Source: an uncultured Caryophanales bacterium (GTDB lineage: Bacteria; Bacillota_I; Bacilli_A; RF39; UBA660). Taken from it: 22,288 nucleotides of DNA. The notes under the pieces are model-generated. The model was not told the origin of the DNA, searched no databases, and worked only from the letters and a program-made list of their open reading frames with translations. The DNA lies in the NCBI GenBank assembly GCA_947302515.1, contig CAMYVT010000021.1, positions 1-22,288 on the forward strand, written 5' to 3'. Position 1 is the first letter of the stretch. The number at the start of each line of letters is the position of its first letter. The position numbers and the translations under genes were made by a program. Of the stretch, positions 1-6,589 are shown in pieces.

Positions 1-21
1 CAATTTATATTAGTTTTATTT

Positions 22-414
22 TCATTCATCCCTATCAACTCCTTTTTTAATATATACATAAGATTGTGGTGCAGCTTTAATACCATAATCTTTTAATTCT
101 TTTGGATTATTATATAAAAATGATTTTTCAATTTCATAAGCTACGGCATATTTGCAATTTTCATAATATACATCATATTTATCTTTATCTATACCGCCAT
201 ATACTTTTGTTTTATTCCAAATAATATCCTTTTTATCATACAAAATATCCTTAATTATTAATTCTCCTACTACCTTTTGTACTGGATATGAGGAATAAAC
301 AATGACTTTTTCTATATTATTTTTACATATTCTTTTTCGATACTCATATCTTTTTTCACCAGAAAATATTTTATTAACATATTCTGGTTTAATTGACATT
401 AAAATTGTACTCAT
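22..414 (-). CDS. ASCH/PUA-like domain protein (COG4933-like)
   Basis: 130 aa. The N-terminus carries the ASCH signature G-x-K-x-x-E-x-R (G19, K21, E24, R26, in GEKRYEYR) and the C-terminus has an APQSYVYI segment that I associate with COG4933-type ASCH/PUA-like proteins. ASCH domains belong to the PUA-like fold and are expected to bind RNA or nucleotides; one member, E. coli YqfB, hydrolyses N4-acetylcytidine. At the place of the YqfB threonine this protein has Glu, so that activity cannot be assumed. The ATG is preceded by AAGGAGTTAAA, and its ATGA overlaps the stop of the upstream ASCH-GNAT gene, implying translational coupling. Single domain, no signal peptide, presumably cytosolic. The fold is fairly secure; the substrate is unknown. 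Confidence 0.72.
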   Translation of the reverse strand: MSTILMSIKPEYVNKIFSGEKRYEYRKRICKNNIEKVIVYSSYPVQKVVGELIIKDILYDKKDIIWNKTKVYGGIDKDKYDVYYENCKYAVAYEIEKSFLYNNPKELKDYGIKAAPQSYVYIKKGVDRDE

Positions 415-1187
415 TTTAACTCCTTATAATAAACGAATTCTTCATTATATTGCCTATATTTTTTATAACCATTTTTTTCAATATAATTAAATAATTCTTT
501 ATTATCTTTTTTTATGGTTAAATAAATATAATTAATGTTATTACTAATAGCAATGTCATCAATAATACTCATGTACGTTTTCCCTATTCCTTTGTTCTTA
601 TCAGTAACTAAAAGAGTTCTTATTTTTAATATATTACCATCTTCTAAGAATTGTTGAGAATCCGTTTCGCCAAGCTTTAATATCATAATTGATGTCATAT
701 TATTATCTTTCTTTGTATAATAAATATCAATATTGTTAGATTTCATTTTATCTAACCAACAATCAAAACTATAATAATTATTTTTTAAAAAACCAAAAAT
801 TTTATCATTATAAGAAATGTTATTAATATTTGAATTATTAATAATAATATCTTTTCTTAACTTAATAGCTACGACACCGTATTTTTTTTGTTTCTCTATT
901 GGATAAAAATTTTCTAAATCCATTTTTAATTGTTTTTTTGTTACAGATGAATCTGCTAAAAACTCAATGTTTATGTTCTTAAATAATTCGTTGAAATTAT
1001 CATAATGTAATATGTCATCAACCATTATTAGCATTTTTTCTTCTAAAAGGGGTTCTTTTTGAAACTCAATGAAATCGCCACTTTTTATTATTTTCCTTTT
1101 TTCATCATTTAAACGTATTTCATATTCCTTAGTTCCATATCTAATATAATTGAAATATTGTTCTTTCAATTTCATAATATGAATCAT
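411..1187 (-). CDS. ASCH domain-GNAT acetyltransferase fusion protein
   Basis: 258 aa from the ATG at 1187. I prefer this start because GAGGTGA lies 5 nt upstream; a GTG at 1196 would sit inside that ribosome binding site. Residues about 1-112 form an ASCH domain with G18-x-K20-x-x-E23-x-R25 and a following SGDFIEF strand. Residues about 128-258 look like a GNAT N-acetyltransferase: a hydrophobic strand (IMILKLGE), the acetyl-CoA loop DKNKGIGK, and a C-terminal NYIEKNGYKKY block typical of the last GNAT helix and strand. It is coupled by an ATGA overlap to a second, stand-alone ASCH gene. An RNA- or nucleotide-binding head on an acetyltransferase suggests acetylation of an RNA, aminoacyl-tRNA or nucleotide substrate, but this is inference. 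It lies behind an unusually long leader. Confidence 0.7.
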   Translation of the reverse strand: MIHIMKLKEQYFNYIRYGTKEYEIRLNDEKRKIIKSGDFIEFQKEPLLEEKMLIMVDDILHYDNFNELFKNINIEFLADSSVTKKQLKMDLENFYPIEKQKKYGVVAIKLRKDIIINNSNINNISYNDKIFGFLKNNYYSFDCWLDKMKSNNIDIYYTKKDNNMTSIMILKLGETDSQQFLEDGNILKIRTLLVTDKNKGIGKTYMSIIDDIAISNNINYIYLTIKKDNKELFNYIEKNGYKKYRQYNEEFVYYKELK

Positions 1188-1439
1188 ATAATTCACCTCA
1201 TTTTTTCTAGGGGTTAAAAGGCGTAATCACCTTATTAATTCCTACAACTTTTATACTAAAAATAGGCATTTTTGACTGATTTTTATCTATTTAAACATAT
1301 TTTTATATAAAACATGCAAGATGCCAATTCTCGCAAAGCATTGTAAATAAAGGAAATTCTAAAGGGGTTAAATAAATCGTAATCAACCAATTAATATTTG
1401 TTTTTCATCCATAGAGATCAACTCCTTTAAATCTATTAG
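1188..1439 (-). other. Long 5' leader of the ASCH operon with diverged direct repeats
   Basis: About 250 nt separate the promoter at 1440-1448 from the ATG at 1187, with no conventional gene. Read on the minus strand it holds a nine-codon ORF with a ribosome binding site (1383-1412), then a segment near 1355-1394 and another near 1204-1241 that are imperfect copies of each other: each has ATTAAT, then TGATTACG, then TTTAACCCCT and TAGAA. Between the copies, near 1315-1345, is a patch richer in G and C than its surroundings (TTTGCGAGAATTGGCATC). It could be a regulatory leader or the relic of a duplicated small gene; I recognise no known riboswitch in it. Confidence 0.45.
1383..1412 (-). CDS. 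Putative nine-codon leader ORF
   Basis: ATG at 1412 followed by eight codons and a TGA (product MDEKQILIG). It is preceded by AAAGGAG at 1422-1428 with a 9-nt spacer, and lies directly downstream of the extended -10 promoter at 1440-1448. A similar nine-codon ORF occurs in the leader of the methyltransferase gene (2290-2319). It may be a leader peptide or the 5' stub of a decayed gene; translation is not proven. Confidence 0.3.
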   Translation of the reverse strand: MDEKQILIG

Positions 1440-1448
1440 ATTATACCA
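1440..1448 (-). promoter_or_regulatory. Extended -10 promoter of the ASCH operon
   Basis: On the minus strand the sequence reads TGGTATAAT, a perfect -10 with the extended TGn element, placed just after the terminator of the methyltransferase gene. The predicted start of transcription is near 1433, giving a leader of about 245 nt. Confidence 0.6.
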
Positions 1449-1449
1449 T

Positions 1450-1473
1450 AAAAAAGAAGATATTTCTATCTTC
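1450..1473 (-). terminator. Rho-independent terminator of the methyltransferase gene
   Basis: A 7-bp stem GAAGATA/TATCTTC (1456-1473) with a 4-nt loop is followed on the minus strand by six T (1450-1455). It begins 28 nt past the stop codon at 1501. Confidence 0.75.
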
Positions 1474-1500
1474 CTATTTATTCATTTGATTCAACAAATA

Positions 1501-2247
1501 TTATTTTTTTGATAAAAATGCCATAAACTGTGGAATTTCGTGATATTTATTCCAGTAATTATAATCTATATCTTTTGCTTCATCTGTACAAATACCTTCG
1601 GAAAAATCTTCTATAATAAATCCTGCTTTTTTTAGTAATTTATAATGTAAGGATGGACTTCCCACATAAAAAGATAATATTTCTCCATTTTTAAAATAGT
1701 GATCATGTTTTTTAAAAGTGTTATAATTACCTATTTCCACGTCATTATCGTTATCCGTACCATGTGCTATAATTCTACAATTTACACCATCGATTATTCT
1801 TTCTTCACACGCCCATCTTAATGGATGACCAATTGAAAATAATAATTGACCACCTTTTTTTAATATTCTATATATTTCATTATATACCTCTTCAGGGGTA
1901 CCAGAATAATGTATTGCTAGACTACTATATACGAAATCAAAGCAATCATCTTCAAATGGCAGTTTGTGCATATCTCCCACTACAAAATCACAATTTGGAT
2001 AACTTTCTTTTGCTAGTTTTATTGATTCTTCTGATAAATCAATACCAACAATATTAGTAGCACCAAATTCATTTAACATCAGTGACTCTTCACCAGTTCC
2101 ACAACCCAACATTAAAACTTTCTTACCAGTCAAATCAGGTAATAACTCTCTCATCATAGGTTTTTCAATAAATCTATGAGGTCTTTTTGTACCTTTCTTT
2201 AACATCTCTTGTCTTTCTTTTGCAAACTTATCATAATCATTTATCAT
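1501..2247 (-). CDS. Class I SAM-dependent methyltransferase
   Basis: 248 aa. The Rossmann-fold motif I is clear (VLMLGCGTGEESL, residues about 44-56), followed by the acidic ribose-binding end of strand 2 (IVGIDLSEESI), motif II (VGDMHKLPFEDDCFDFV) and the post-II region (IYRILKKGGQLLFSIGHP), as in the Methyltransf_11/25 families. Length and order fit a stand-alone small-molecule or general methyltransferase; the substrate cannot be read from the sequence. The ATG at 2247 has AAAAAGGAG 7-8 nt upstream. It is transcribed alone, with its own terminator at 1450-1473 and a leader of about 90 nt that holds a nine-codon ORF. It is divergent from the SGNH-scaffold gene. Confidence 0.88.
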   Translation of the reverse strand: MINDYDKFAKERQEMLKKGTKRPHRFIEKPMMRELLPDLTGKKVLMLGCGTGEESLMLNEFGATNIVGIDLSEESIKLAKESYPNCDFVVGDMHKLPFEDDCFDFVYSSLAIHYSGTPEEVYNEIYRILKKGGQLLFSIGHPLRWACEERIIDGVNCRIIAHGTDNDNDVEIGNYNTFKKHDHYFKNGEILSFYVGSPSLHYKLLKKAGFIIEDFSEGICTDEAKDIDYNYWNKYHEIPQFMAFLSKK

Positions 2248-2289
2248 ATATATACTCCTTTTTATATGTTCTTAACTTATATAATTGTC

Positions 2290-2319
2290 TTACAACCCCT
2301 TAGTAAAAATATCATTCAT
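2290..2319 (-). CDS. Putative nine-codon leader ORF of the methyltransferase gene
   Basis: ATG at 2319 plus eight codons and TAA (product MNDIFTKGL), preceded by AAGGG. The segment TCTATGRATGA around the start codon is shared with the mini-ORF at 1383-1412, and both lie in leaders of minus-strand genes. Translation is unproven. Confidence 0.25.
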   Translation of the reverse strand: MNDIFTKGL

Positions 2320-2341
2320 AGAAATTAATTCCCTTATAACA

Positions 2342-2350
2342 ATTATATCA
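2342..2350 (-). promoter_or_regulatory. Extended -10 promoter of the methyltransferase gene
   Basis: The minus strand reads TGATATAAT. The -35 region is poor, so the TGn extension probably does the work. The predicted leader is about 90 nt. Confidence 0.5.
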
Positions 2351-2444
2351 AAAAAAAATATTAATAAAATATTTATAACTATTAAAAAACACTATTTTAC
2401 ACCTACCAAAAAATATATATTTATTTAAATCAACATTAAATATT

Positions 2445-2453
2445 TGATATAAT
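2445..2453 (+). promoter_or_regulatory. Extended -10 promoter of the SGNH-scaffold gene
   Basis: TGATATAAT lies 21 nt before the ATG at 2475, with GGAGA at 2463-2467. It uses the same hexamer and extension as the divergent promoter at 2342-2350. The -35 region is weak (TTAAAT at 17 bp). Confidence 0.55.
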
Positions 2454-2474
2454 ATTAATATAGGAGAAATAATT

Positions 2475-3497
2475 ATGGAAAGTATGTGTAGTGAATATGC
2501 TTTAATGCCATTACTAACTATAGTAAAAAATTTATTAGCATTAATCCAAATAATAGCACCAATTTTACTATTAATAATGGCATCTGTTAAACTAATAGAA
2601 TTAATAAAAAATCCTGATAGTAAAGATGGCCCCCAAAAAGTTATTAATGCTTTTATAGCTGCCTTAATAGTATTTTTAGTACCAGTATTTGTAAATGTAT
2701 TATTTCAAATGTTAGGAAATAGTACAACACTTAGTGATTGTTGGAACAATGCTGAATACAATATTTCTAATAAATATTATGAATTAGAAACAGACAAAAA
2801 AAATAATAGTACATTAATAACTAATTCGGATGAATATGAAAAAGGAGATCCAAGCTCCCAAGGAACATGTTTAATAAAGAATAAAACTAATAAGGTATTA
2901 TTTGTAGGTAATAGTAAAACATATGTAAATGATATACCAAAAAAATTCGCAAATATTGCAAGTAATGGTGGATATACTGTATCAGTAGCAAGTGTTACTG
3001 AAGGTGGTCAAACACTCGTTGAATTAGCAAACAAATATAGTTCAAGCATAACATCTTCATCATATGACTGTGTAATTCTACAAGAACAAACCGATGTTTA
3101 TGAAGCAGCTGGTAGTACATATTCAAGTGGAATATCTGCTGTAACAAAATTAGTAAGAAGTAAAAATCAAAAAGTAAAAGTATATGTTAGAGCCTTGTGG
3201 ATTTTAAATACTTCATCTTCATCTGCATTAAATAATTCTTATAAAGCAACTGAAAAATATGCACAAGCAAATAATGCTGGAGTTATATATGATGGAAAAG
3301 CTTTTGAAAGAAGTAGACAACAATATTCAAGTATAAATCTATATAATGATGATAGACATCAATCAGCAGCAGGAGCATACTTATCTGCATTAGTTATATA
3401 TAAGATATTATCAAATCAAAAACTAAATAATATTACATATTATGGTGGTTTAGATAAAGATACAGCACTTAAATTACAATCAATTGCAGCAAAATAA
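2475..3497 (+). CDS. Two-helix membrane scaffold fused to SGNH hydrolase (DUF4886-like)
   Basis: 340 aa. Residues about 12-37 and 58-80 are hydrophobic helices joined by a short charged loop with NPDSKDG, ending in DCW (Cys89). A polar linker (about 91-136) includes LITNSDEYEKGDP. Residues 138-318 resemble SGNH/GDSL hydrolases of the DUF4886 type: block I VLFVGNSKTY with the nucleophile-position Ser147, a Gly-rich block II near TEGGQTL, and block V NDDRHQ with Asp292/His295. The two-helix hairpin should place both ends on the same face. The likely arrangement is an outward-facing esterase or deacylase acting on cell-surface glycan, which is inference. The N-terminal module and linker recur in the gene at 4999-5934. 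It is a single-gene unit ending at a bidirectional terminator. Confidence 0.75.
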   Translation: MESMCSEYALMPLLTIVKNLLALIQIIAPILLLIMASVKLIELIKNPDSKDGPQKVINAFIAALIVFLVPVFVNVLFQMLGNSTTLSDCWNNAEYNISNKYYELETDKKNNSTLITNSDEYEKGDPSSQGTCLIKNKTNKVLFVGNSKTYVNDIPKKFANIASNGGYTVSVASVTEGGQTLVELANKYSSSITSSSYDCVILQEQTDVYEAAGSTYSSGISAVTKLVRSKNQKVKVYVRALWILNTSSSSALNNSYKATEKYAQANNAGVIYDGKAFERSRQQYSSINLYNDDRHQSAAGAYLSALVIYKILSNQKLNNITYYGGLDKDTALKLQSIAAK

Positions 3498-3521
3498 AAA
3501 GTAGATTTAAATCTACTTTTT
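3496..3521. terminator. Bidirectional terminator between convergent genes
   Basis: A perfect 26-nt palindrome, AAAAAGTAGATT-TA-AATCTACTTTTT, lies between the stop codons of the SGNH-scaffold gene (plus) and the IMPase-family gene (minus). It provides an A/T-flanked hairpin in both directions. Confidence 0.8.
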
Positions 3522-4288
3522 TATTTAATATATTTTAAATAATCTTCTACTCCATTACTTGCAATAATAGATGTAGGTTCAAAATACTGAATATTTTTAC
3601 CATCCATTGTAGTAATTTTACCACCAGCTTCCTCAAGGATAAGACTAGCTGCAGCATAATCCCACGGCATTAATTTTAATTCAAAATATAATTCAGCTCC
3701 CCCATTAGCAATACTACATATTTCAATAACAGCACTACCAAATCTTCTATAATCACTAGCAACCATTGCAAACTTTTTCTGAATAGTTAAAGACTTTTCT
3801 CTTAAATCCCCAAAGTATGGAGCACAACCACAAAGCAAAATACCATCTTTTAATTTTCTATTAGAAACCGATATTTTCTTACCATTTAAAAATGCTCCAT
3901 TATCTTTAATTGCTTCATATAAATCATTAGTATATGGATAATAACAAACACCAAAAATTGGAAAACCATCTTTTAATAAAGCAATTGATATGGCACTTAA
4001 TTTTATATTCCTAGCAAAATTAACAGTCCCATCGATGGGATCTACTATAAAAACATATTTATTATTAATATTATTGTTACAATCCTCTTCTTCTCCAATA
4101 AATCCAGCATCAGGAATTAATTTTAATAATTCTTCTTTTAATTTATTTTGTATTAAAAAATCATAACCAGTAACAAGATTATTAATTCCTTCTTTATTCT
4201 GAATATCTATATTATCATAATCAACATTTAATAATAATTTACCACATTCAACTATTAATTCTTTTATTTTTTCATATATTTTATCCAT
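3521..4288 (-). CDS. Inositol monophosphatase family protein
   Basis: 255 aa, the usual family length. The metal-binding residues of the lithium-sensitive phosphatase superfamily are present: GEE (Glu66-Glu67), VDPIDGTVNF with Asp83 and Asp86, and MPWDYAAASLILEEAGG with Asp210. Members dephosphorylate inositol monophosphate, PAP/PAPS (CysQ) or related sugar phosphates using Mg2+; the sequence does not settle which. No signal peptide, so cytosolic. The ATG has AAAGGTGAT with a 3-nt gap. It is the last gene of a three-gene unit behind the NlpC/P60-scaffold protein and a membrane-anchored protein, and the 12-nt spacing suggests co-transcription. Confidence 0.88.
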   Translation of the reverse strand: MDKIYEKIKELIVECGKLLLNVDYDNIDIQNKEGINNLVTGYDFLIQNKLKEELLKLIPDAGFIGEEEDCNNNINNKYVFIVDPIDGTVNFARNIKLSAISIALLKDGFPIFGVCYYPYTNDLYEAIKDNGAFLNGKKISVSNRKLKDGILLCGCAPYFGDLREKSLTIQKKFAMVASDYRRFGSAVIEICSIANGGAELYFELKLMPWDYAAASLILEEAGGKITTMDGKNIQYFEPTSIIASNGVEDYLKYIK

Positions 4289-4299
4289 GTAATCACCTT

Positions 4300-4986
4300 T
4301 TAAGCTATCTCAAAATCATAAACCATTCCATTTTCAGCATTTAAAGACATATATGTATATGGAACATAAGCATATAATTTACTATCTTTTACAAAATATG
4401 ATATATTTTCTAAACCTTCAACAAAATGTCTAGTAGTTAAAAAACATTCATAATTACAAGACTTAATTAAATTATTTTCTACTAATGTATTATAATAATT
4501 CTCAATTTGATTATCTAACATAATATCTGCATCTTCACTTGTAATATCAAAATAATCAAATAAAGTATCATTATCTAATAATTCCAAAGTACCCAGATTA
4601 ATATTATAAGATCTAAAATACAATATAGTAGCAGATTCCGCATAACTATGATCTTCAACCTTAATTATTAATGATAATACTTTTCCACTTAAATCATATT
4701 CATATGTAATACCAATATTATTACTATTAAAGTAACCCATAAATTCATCTATATCATTATTTACTAAAATACCAATTTCATCTTTAATATTTAAATATGG
4801 TTTATATTGATAATAATAATCATATTGTGTTTGTGATTCTGTATATACCAATTCTTTTGAACTATCTATTTTTAAATTATTATAATTATCAGTACTTTTA
4901 TTAAAGAAAAAATAACAAATTATAAGAATTAAAAAGGCTACAGCGACAGCAATAAATTTCCACATATCTTTTTTATATTTATTCAA
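4300..4986 (-). CDS. Membrane-anchored protein, possibly DUF3298/DUF4163-like
   Basis: 228 aa from the TTG at 4986. A GTG at 4993-4995 also opens the frame but lies inside the ribosome binding site AAGGGGTGAT, which is well spaced for the TTG. One N-terminal transmembrane helix (MWKFIAVAVAFLILIICYFF) is followed by an outside domain rich in Tyr, Asn and Asp. Elements such as YLNIKDEIGILVNNDIDEF, SLIIKVEDH and YNINLGTLELLDNDTLF recall the DUF4163/DUF3298 arrangement found in RsiV and PdaC-like surface proteins. That assignment rests on pattern resemblance only. It is co-transcribed between the NlpC/P60-scaffold gene and the IMPase gene; the spacing to the upstream stop is 12 nt. Confidence 0.6.
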   Translation of the reverse strand: MNKYKKDMWKFIAVAVAFLILIICYFFFNKSTDNYNNLKIDSSKELVYTESQTQYDYYYQYKPYLNIKDEIGILVNNDIDEFMGYFNSNNIGITYEYDLSGKVLSLIIKVEDHSYAESATILYFRSYNINLGTLELLDNDTLFDYFDITSEDADIMLDNQIENYYNTLVENNLIKSCNYECFLTTRHFVEGLENISYFVKDSKLYAYVPYTYMSLNAENGMVYDFEIA

Positions 4987-4998
4987 ATCTATCACCCC

Positions 4999-5934
4999 TT
5001 ATTTAGTCTTTCTCCAAGCATATAAAAATCTACCGCTTGCATCTCCAGAATAAGGGCTGTCTCTTTGTACTGCGCCTGTACTTCCTGCATTATACCATGT
5101 ACCATTTCCGGCATATATTTGAACGTGTCCTAAAGAACTCCCACCTTCTGGTCCAGACATCATAACTATATCTCCTGCTTGTAATTGACTATAGCTTGTT
5201 ACTTTTCCCCAACCATGAGCTTCACATAAATCATTTATTCCAAAAACAGAATTATAGTTATATTTATTTATTTCACTTTCACTAAATACTCCACCAACAT
5301 AAAATGCTGATCCAACAAAAGTTGCACAACAAGTCATATGAGATGGATTGTTTGTTGAGTATTTAATATCATTCCATCTAAGCTGATTAAGATCATTATA
5401 ATAAGCCCAACTATTTTGTTCATAAACAGTGTGTACTTTCTCAGCACCAGCTAAAATACCACTAGCATCTCCAGGTCCAAGATTTCCTCCGCCACCATTT
5501 TCTTTAGGTTTACCCTTTTCATATTCGCTTGGATCAGTTATTAATTGAGTAGGGTCTTTTTCATCATAAGGAGAAATATATTGAACATCAGCATTTCTAG
5601 AAGACTCTGCAACTACTTTAGCTTGTTGCCAGCAATCAGCTACTACAAAAGATTGAGGCATAATACTAAGTAAAATATTAACAGCCATTGGAACAAAAAA
5701 TATAAATAATGCTGCATGAAACATATTTTTAATATTTTTTAATCCATCTTTTCTATCAGGATTCATTACCATTTTAGTAAATTGAATAGAAGCCATAATA
5801 ATTAATAATATAGGTGCAATCAACTGAACTAAATTAACAACATTTCTAGCAACATCTATTATTGAAACAATTCCAGAATCACTACAACAATTACCTATAT
5901 TGCTATTACAACTAAGAATTTGTACATAGTTCAT
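4999..5934 (-). CDS. Two-helix membrane scaffold fused to NlpC/P60 peptidase
   Basis: 311 aa. After a Cys-rich N-terminus (Cys9, 16, 17) come two hydrophobic helices (about 30-52 and 70-93) around a NPDRKDG loop and then DCW (Cys101). A linker follows with LITDPSEYEKGKP and a glycine-rich stretch. Residues about 160-305 form an NlpC/P60-like papain-fold domain: catalytic-position Cys203 in HMTCCATFVGSAF, LQAGDIVMMSG, His270 in LGHVQIYAG, and Asn282 in YNAGSTG. Family members cleave peptidoglycan stem peptides, so an outward-facing, membrane-tethered wall hydrolase is likely. The N-terminal module and linker match the SGNH protein at 2475-3497, which makes the two paralogous scaffolds with swapped heads. 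The ATG has AGGAGGTG. It is the first gene of a three-gene unit. Confidence 0.8.
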   Translation of the reverse strand: MNYVQILSCNSNIGNCCSDSGIVSIIDVARNVVNLVQLIAPILLIIMASIQFTKMVMNPDRKDGLKNIKNMFHAALFIFFVPMAVNILLSIMPQSFVVADCWQQAKVVAESSRNADVQYISPYDEKDPTQLITDPSEYEKGKPKENGGGGNLGPGDASGILAGAEKVHTVYEQNSWAYYNDLNQLRWNDIKYSTNNPSHMTCCATFVGSAFYVGGVFSESEINKYNYNSVFGINDLCEAHGWGKVTSYSQLQAGDIVMMSGPEGGSSLGHVQIYAGNGTWYNAGSTGAVQRDSPYSGDASGRFLYAWRKTK

Positions 5935-6058
5935 AATTACACCTCCTATCTATTATAATATATCATTATTATTTTCATTACTAATATTGTTTATCTACTT
6001 TTCTATTATCAACAACATCTTACCACTTAACCAAACATTTTTCTATAATATTCTATTA

Positions 6059-6087
6059 AAAAAATGAACACAAATTGTTCATTTTTT
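6059..6087 (-). terminator. Terminator of the kinase-like three-gene unit
   Basis: A 12-bp stem AAAAAATGAACA/TGTTCATTTTTT with a 5-nt loop overlaps the TGA stop of the gene at 6079. On the minus strand it ends in a T tract. About 120 nt of unassigned AT-rich sequence then leads to the next gene (5934). Confidence 0.75.
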
Positions 6088-6573
6088 AATTATTTTTTTA
6101 TTATCAGGAAGATATTGTCTTTTTATATCATCCATATAATTAGGAAATCCATACATATATAAAAAATAATCACAACCATGTTTTAAAAGATAATCTTCAA
6201 TATAAATATATGGATCTGCTGCAACATATAAATCAAATTTTTCACCAAATATCTCTTTCAAAATATGTTTACTAATAGTTTTATCAGATACAGTAAATAA
6301 CGTATCTGAAAAAACTCCACCAATTAAATTTAATGATATTACTTCCGTAGTATTCTCATCAAGAGAAAATTCACAATAATCTTCACTTAATGTTTCAGAA
6401 GAAAAAATATCTTCAAGAAAAGCAAAACTACCATCTACTACTTTTTGTAAATACTCATCACTATATTTTTCCTCTAACGCTTCTCTTCTCCAACCTCTTC
6501 TAAGTTCTGTATCATCACATATAGATTCACAATAATTAATTAAATAATTCTTATATTTCTCTAATGTAATCAT
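6079..6573 (-). CDS. Hypothetical protein downstream of kinase-like gene
   Basis: 164 aa from the ATG at 6573; GGGGG lies 5 nt upstream, whereas the in-frame ATG at 6585 precedes that site and is disfavoured. The protein is acidic and soluble, has no membrane helix, and is rich in Asp, Glu and aromatic residues. Hydrophobic blocks such as EVISLNLIGGVF and FDLYVAADPYIYIEDYLL suggest a compact alpha/beta fold. I do not recognise a family. It is the last gene of a three-gene unit (7944 to 6079) with a kinase-like protein in the middle, and its stop codon lies inside the terminator hairpin. A partner, substrate or immunity-type role is possible but unsupported. Confidence 0.75.
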   Translation of the reverse strand: MITLEKYKNYLINYCESICDDTELRRGWRREALEEKYSDEYLQKVVDGSFAFLEDIFSSETLSEDYCEFSLDENTTEVISLNLIGGVFSDTLFTVSDKTISKHILKEIFGEKFDLYVAADPYIYIEDYLLKHGCDYFLYMYGFPNYMDDIKRQYLPDNKKIIKK

Positions 6574-6589
6574 ATTAACCCCCATCTAA

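Noticed and set aside
1204..1394. attC/integron-like sites suggested by GGGTTAAA and TTTAACCCC
   Set aside because: Only one copy fits the RYYYAAC/GTTRRRY rule, no paired simple sites are seen, and there is no integrase.
2475..5934. Conjugative type IV secretion locus based on VirB2/TrbC-like helices
   Set aside because: No VirB4, coupling protein, relaxase or other secretion gene is present; only the hairpin shape is similar, so it is kept as a structural analogy.
5935..6058. Hidden gene or RNA in the 124-nt gap before the NlpC/P60-scaffold gene
   Set aside because: No frame with a ribosome binding site and no stable structure was found; a TATAAT at 5952-5957 is too close to the ribosome binding site to be trusted as the promoter.
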